The position numbers and the translations under genes are program-made. The notes below the pieces were generated by a model that was not told where the DNA came from, did no database searches, and saw nothing but the letters and a program-made list of their open reading frames with translations. Below, in pieces: positions 14,385 through 16,425 of a stretch of 16,425 nt of DNA. Source of the DNA: JBAXPV01 sp037132075 (GTDB lineage Bacteria > Bacteroidota > Bacteroidia > Bacteroidales > CAIXZF01); NCBI GenBank assembly GCA_037132075.1, contig JBAXPV010000057.1, positions 1 through 16,425 of the forward strand. The letters are read 5' to 3'. The stretch's first letter is position 1. Each line of letters opens with the position of its first letter.

Positions 14385-15314
14385 TTATTTTTTAATCAAT
14401 TGGTGGCTTGTAGTTGTTCCACCGTTTTCAATTCTAATAAAGTAAACACCATTGGTGAGATCATTGATATTTAATTGAATCTGCTTTGCATCTGTGTCAA
14501 GTTTCATGACAATCTGCCCAACAATATTCAAGACCGTAATATGACCAATTTCACTGGCAGCGGAAATAGTAAGCACATCGATTGCTGGGTTTGGATAAAC
14601 GCTCACATTTGATTGGCTCAAATTGTCATTTACAAGAATCGCTTTCGGACTGAGTCCTCCTGCTATAGCGAAATTTAAATCGCTGACATCAAAAATCAAT
14701 GAATTGGTACACATGGAAATATTAATCGTGTAATCAGTTCCTAAAACGATACCGGCTGGGATTAGCCAGTTGTAAGTACCTGTATTACTCAAATTCCCGG
14801 CAATGACAGCGTACTGGACTCCGTTTTTCAGCAACACTATTCTTAATTTGCCTGTCACATCACTATTCCAGGTAATCGTATTGGGAGTCCCTGCCATCCA
14901 TGTTTCCCCACCATTTGGCGTTGCCAATACGACGGTTGTTCCACTACCACCTGATATTGCAAAGGTTGCATCGCTCACATCAGAAACTACAGGACTGAAA
15001 CAAGTTGTAATTTTCACTGTATAATCTGCGCCATTAACAATAGAAGCTGGAATTGCCCAGTTATAACTGCCTGTGTTTGATACGAATCCAGCGATAACCG
15101 AATATTGTACTCCATTCTTCAACAACACTATCTTTAATTTTGTAGTCACATCACTGGTCCAGGTGATCATATTGGTCGTTCCCGCTGTCCAGGTTTCACC
15201 TCCATTGGGTGAAGTGACAGTAATTGTTGACCCAAACGCTGTTTGGAGTCCTGACAAGCATAGCAAGAGGGTGAATGCTGTCAATAACATCTTTACGTGA
15301 GTAATGGTTTTCAT
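14385..15314 (-). CDS. Secreted T9SS protein with two Ig-like (Kre9/KNH-type) repeats
   Basis: This 309-residue protein has a signal peptide (1-28, cleavage near AFGS). Two tandem repeats of about 93 residues follow (31-123 and 128-220). Each starts with a PNGGETW motif and carries KIVLLKNGVQY or RIVLLKNGVQY, an SNTGSYNW or SNTGTYNW segment and a DVSD-FAI end, as in the Ser-Thr-rich Kre9/KNH-type Ig-like domain found in many bacterial surface proteins. A type A sorting domain (about 239-309) ends it, with VYPNP, ITVLNIVGQIV and NGVYFIRIE. It should be secreted by T9SS and anchored outside. The binding target is unknown. The hairpin 14339-14360 terminates it. Confidence 0.9.
   Translation of the reverse strand: MKTITHVKMLLTAFTLLLCLSGLQTAFGSTITVTSPNGGETWTAGTTNMITWTSDVTTKLKIVLLKNGVQYSVIAGFVSNTGSYNWAIPASIVNGADYTVKITTCFSPVVSDVSDATFAISGGSGTTVVLATPNGGETWMAGTPNTITWNSDVTGKLRIVLLKNGVQYAVIAGNLSNTGTYNWLIPAGIVLGTDYTINISMCTNSLIFDVSDLNFAIAGGLSPKAILVNDNLSQSNVSVYPNPAIDVLTISAASEIGHITVLNIVGQIVMKLDTDAKQIQLNINDLTNGVYFIRIENGGTTTSHQLIKK
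14655..14933 (-). repeat. Second Ig-like repeat unit of the T9SS protein
   Basis: This encodes residues 128-220 of the secreted protein. It is a close copy of the unit at 14946-15224, sharing PNGGETW, ITW, SDVT, VLLKNGVQY, SNTG and YNW at the same spacing, and the two units share many residues throughout. The likeness suggests a within-gene duplication. Confidence 0.75.
14946..15224 (-). repeat. First Ig-like repeat unit of the T9SS protein
   Basis: This encodes residues 31-123, the N-terminal copy of the duplicated Ig-like unit. The two copies are joined by a short Gly/Ser/Thr linker (about 124-127). Confidence 0.75.
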
Positions 15315-15409
15315 AATTTTTAGGATTTGGTTTAAACGTGATTATTTAGGTAGTATTAAGAAACTCTTTGAAAATAATCTTATTAAAAATTCTGAATTTT
15401 AGGAGGATT

Positions 15410-15440
15410 GTAAGGCTGCCTCAAGCCATGACAGCCTTAC
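15410..15440. terminator. Hairpin in the gap between the DUF2202 and T9SS genes
   Basis: GTAAGGCTG (15410-15418) and CAGCCTTAC (15432-15440) form a perfect 9-base stem with a 13-base loop, and GGA/TCC bases outside can extend it past a bulge. It lies 24 bases after the DUF2202 stop on the - strand, where a terminator is expected, but the following - strand sequence is A-rich rather than a T run. It could be a weak terminator or a processing site. Confidence 0.5.
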
Positions 15441-15464
15441 TCCTTCCATACTATCTAGTTTTGC

Positions 15465-16154
15465 TTATTGAACAATCGCATCAAATTCAGCCTGTGTAAT
15501 AAACTGAGGAACATAGGTGATGCCCCGATGAACCAGCTGGAAGTTAAATGCCCTGATATGATTTTTTGAACCGTTCTTGATATTATTCAACACGAACAAA
15601 ATATCGGCATTATCTACGTTCTGGCTAATATTATTTTGCAAATCAAAGATATCCTTGTCTTCAATAGTGGCACCAACGGTTAAGGCATCGTTCAAAGAGA
15701 GACTACCTTGTATTAAAAGTGCGTTATATAAAGTTTGTAAATCCGGATTGTTGAAAACACCTTGTTGGTGATTTGCAGCAGGATCGATGTGGTTATAATT
15801 TAATATCAGCGTTTTGATTGCGTTGGTATGAACCAGCTCACTCTTTGCGATATTTACAAATACCGGCAAAGAATACAGATTCTGCATGCTTAAATAAATG
15901 TCCCTGGCCAGTAATTCCTCTTCCCTCATGAAAATTAAGGTCGTGATCTCGCTACTGTCCAATACGCCGGGAGTGAAAGCAGCTATTTTCTCGGAGAATG
16001 ACGGTTCAGCAATTTCAGCATATTTTGTCGTGTTCGCCTGATTGTTATCGTTAGCTGGCTTACAGCAATCCTTCTGACAGGAAACGGAAATCAGCCCGAG
16101 GCCAATGGCACTCATCAGTACCAGACGAGGAAGAAGATTCTTCTTAGTTTTCAT
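15465..16154 (-). CDS. DUF2202 ferritin-like lipoprotein
   Basis: This 229-residue protein starts with a basic N-terminus, a hydrophobic signal and LISVSC, a relaxed lipobox with Cys26. The next residues QKDC resemble the lipoprotein export signal that sends lipoproteins to the surface in Bacteroidota. Residues 65-210 match the DUF2202 family, a ferritin-like helical bundle with FMREEELLARDIY (75-87), His109 in ELVHTNAIKTL, TIEDKDIFDL (163-172) and GSKNHIRAF (195-203). The Glu and His residues at these places would form the di-metal site of the fold. The chemistry is unknown; members are often thought of as metal-binding or oxidative-stress proteins. The start is preceded by an A/T-rich stretch and no clear -7 box. 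Confidence 0.88.
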   Translation of the reverse strand: MKTKKNLLPRLVLMSAIGLGLISVSCQKDCCKPANDNNQANTTKYAEIAEPSFSEKIAAFTPGVLDSSEITTLIFMREEELLARDIYLSMQNLYSLPVFVNIAKSELVHTNAIKTLILNYNHIDPAANHQQGVFNNPDLQTLYNALLIQGSLSLNDALTVGATIEDKDIFDLQNNISQNVDNADILFVLNNIKNGSKNHIRAFNFQLVHRGITYVPQFITQAEFDAIVQ

Positions 16155-16401
16155 TTTTTTTATTTTTTTAGGTGAAACTTGGTAGGCTTGTATTCATATG
16201 GACACACAATACTGGATTTACTTCCGCTGTTGTTGTAATTTTCTTAAATAAAAGTCTTGTTGATCTATTCATGCTTAGCAAGAAGCAATTTCATTCATGC
16301 GTTCGTTGCCTATTCAAAGTTTTTATTCCAATTCCCTGAATTATAGACTACCTTTAGAAAAATCCGCTTTTTGACAGGGCTGAAATTAATTCTAATTCGC
16401 C
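16155..16401. other. Intergenic region between divergent genes
   Basis: This 247-base AT-rich stretch separates the DUF2202 gene (- strand) from the + strand start at 16402. I see no RNA gene or terminator. TACCTTTA at 16349-16356 is one base away from the -7 consensus and correctly placed for the + strand gene. No exact TAnnTTTG is found for the - strand gene. Confidence 0.4.
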
Positions 16402-16425
16402 ATGAACACCATAAAATCAGTCCTT
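16402..16425 (+). CDS. Start of a + strand gene leaving the window (3' partial)
   Basis: Only eight codons are visible (MNTIKSVL), open to the end of the window. The basic residue and hydrophobic turn at the end fit the beginning of a signal peptide, but this is too little to identify the protein. The near -7 box at 16349-16356 gives weak support for a real start. Confidence 0.35.

Noticed and set aside
14655..15224. The regular duplication as a possible CRISPR or mobile repeat.
   Set aside because: It is two protein-coding Ig-like units in one frame with different DNA detail, not short repeats with spacers or insertion-element ends.

Overview
This window comes from a member of the Bacteroidota, most likely an anaerobic or microaerobic lineage that I cannot name more closely. 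Secreted proteins end in type IX secretion (T9SS) sorting domains. Promoters carry the phylum's TAnnTTTG -7 box, sometimes with a TTTG -33 box. Start codons sit in A-rich leaders with little Shine-Dalgarno signal, and one secreted lipoprotein has a CQKDC N-terminus like the phylum's surface-export signals. I see no rRNA, tRNA, CRISPR array, transposase or integrase.

Left part (1-4274, + strand): the tail of a T9SS cargo protein, a secreted or lipid-anchored protein with a tail-fibre-like trimerisation end, and an 871-residue exported beta-propeller protein with about ten Asp-box repeats but no recognisable sorting domain. A long AT-rich inverted repeat lies between the first two genes and encloses a -7 box.

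Middle (4284-9021, + strand): a well-formed promoter and a palindrome precede an aldehyde dehydrogenase/methyltransferase pair, with a possible 30-residue leader ORF in front. A metal-handling group follows: a NifX/NifB-like protein with a His-rich tail, a small exported DxDGDG-type protein rich in His, Cys and Gly, an ECF sigma factor overlapping its zinc-finger anti-sigma factor, and a membrane-anchored LTxxQ heavy-metal sensor.

Right-centre (9043-13433, - strand, opposed by a + strand Crp/Fnr regulator at 13624): a compact redox island. In transcription order it holds a small membrane protein with two 4Fe-4S clusters, a 33-residue Cys-containing peptide gene, a radical SAM/SPASM enzyme 12 bases after it, an N-terminal thioredoxin fused to a thioredoxin reductase, a DUF302 protein, and a sulfide:quinone-oxidoreductase-like gene broken by two internal deletions. 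The peptide plus SPASM enzyme has the layout of a ribosomally made, post-translationally modified peptide (RiPP) system. This is the best candidate here for an undescribed system. The ferredoxin could supply electrons, the Trx-TrxR fusion could manage the peptide's cysteines, and the Crp/Fnr regulator could respond to oxygen or redox state. These functional links are inference from gene order and family knowledge.

Right end (14339-16425): a strong hairpin terminator between converging genes, a secreted T9SS protein with two tandem Ig-like repeats, a DUF2202 ferritin-like lipoprotein, and the first codons of a + strand gene that leaves the window.
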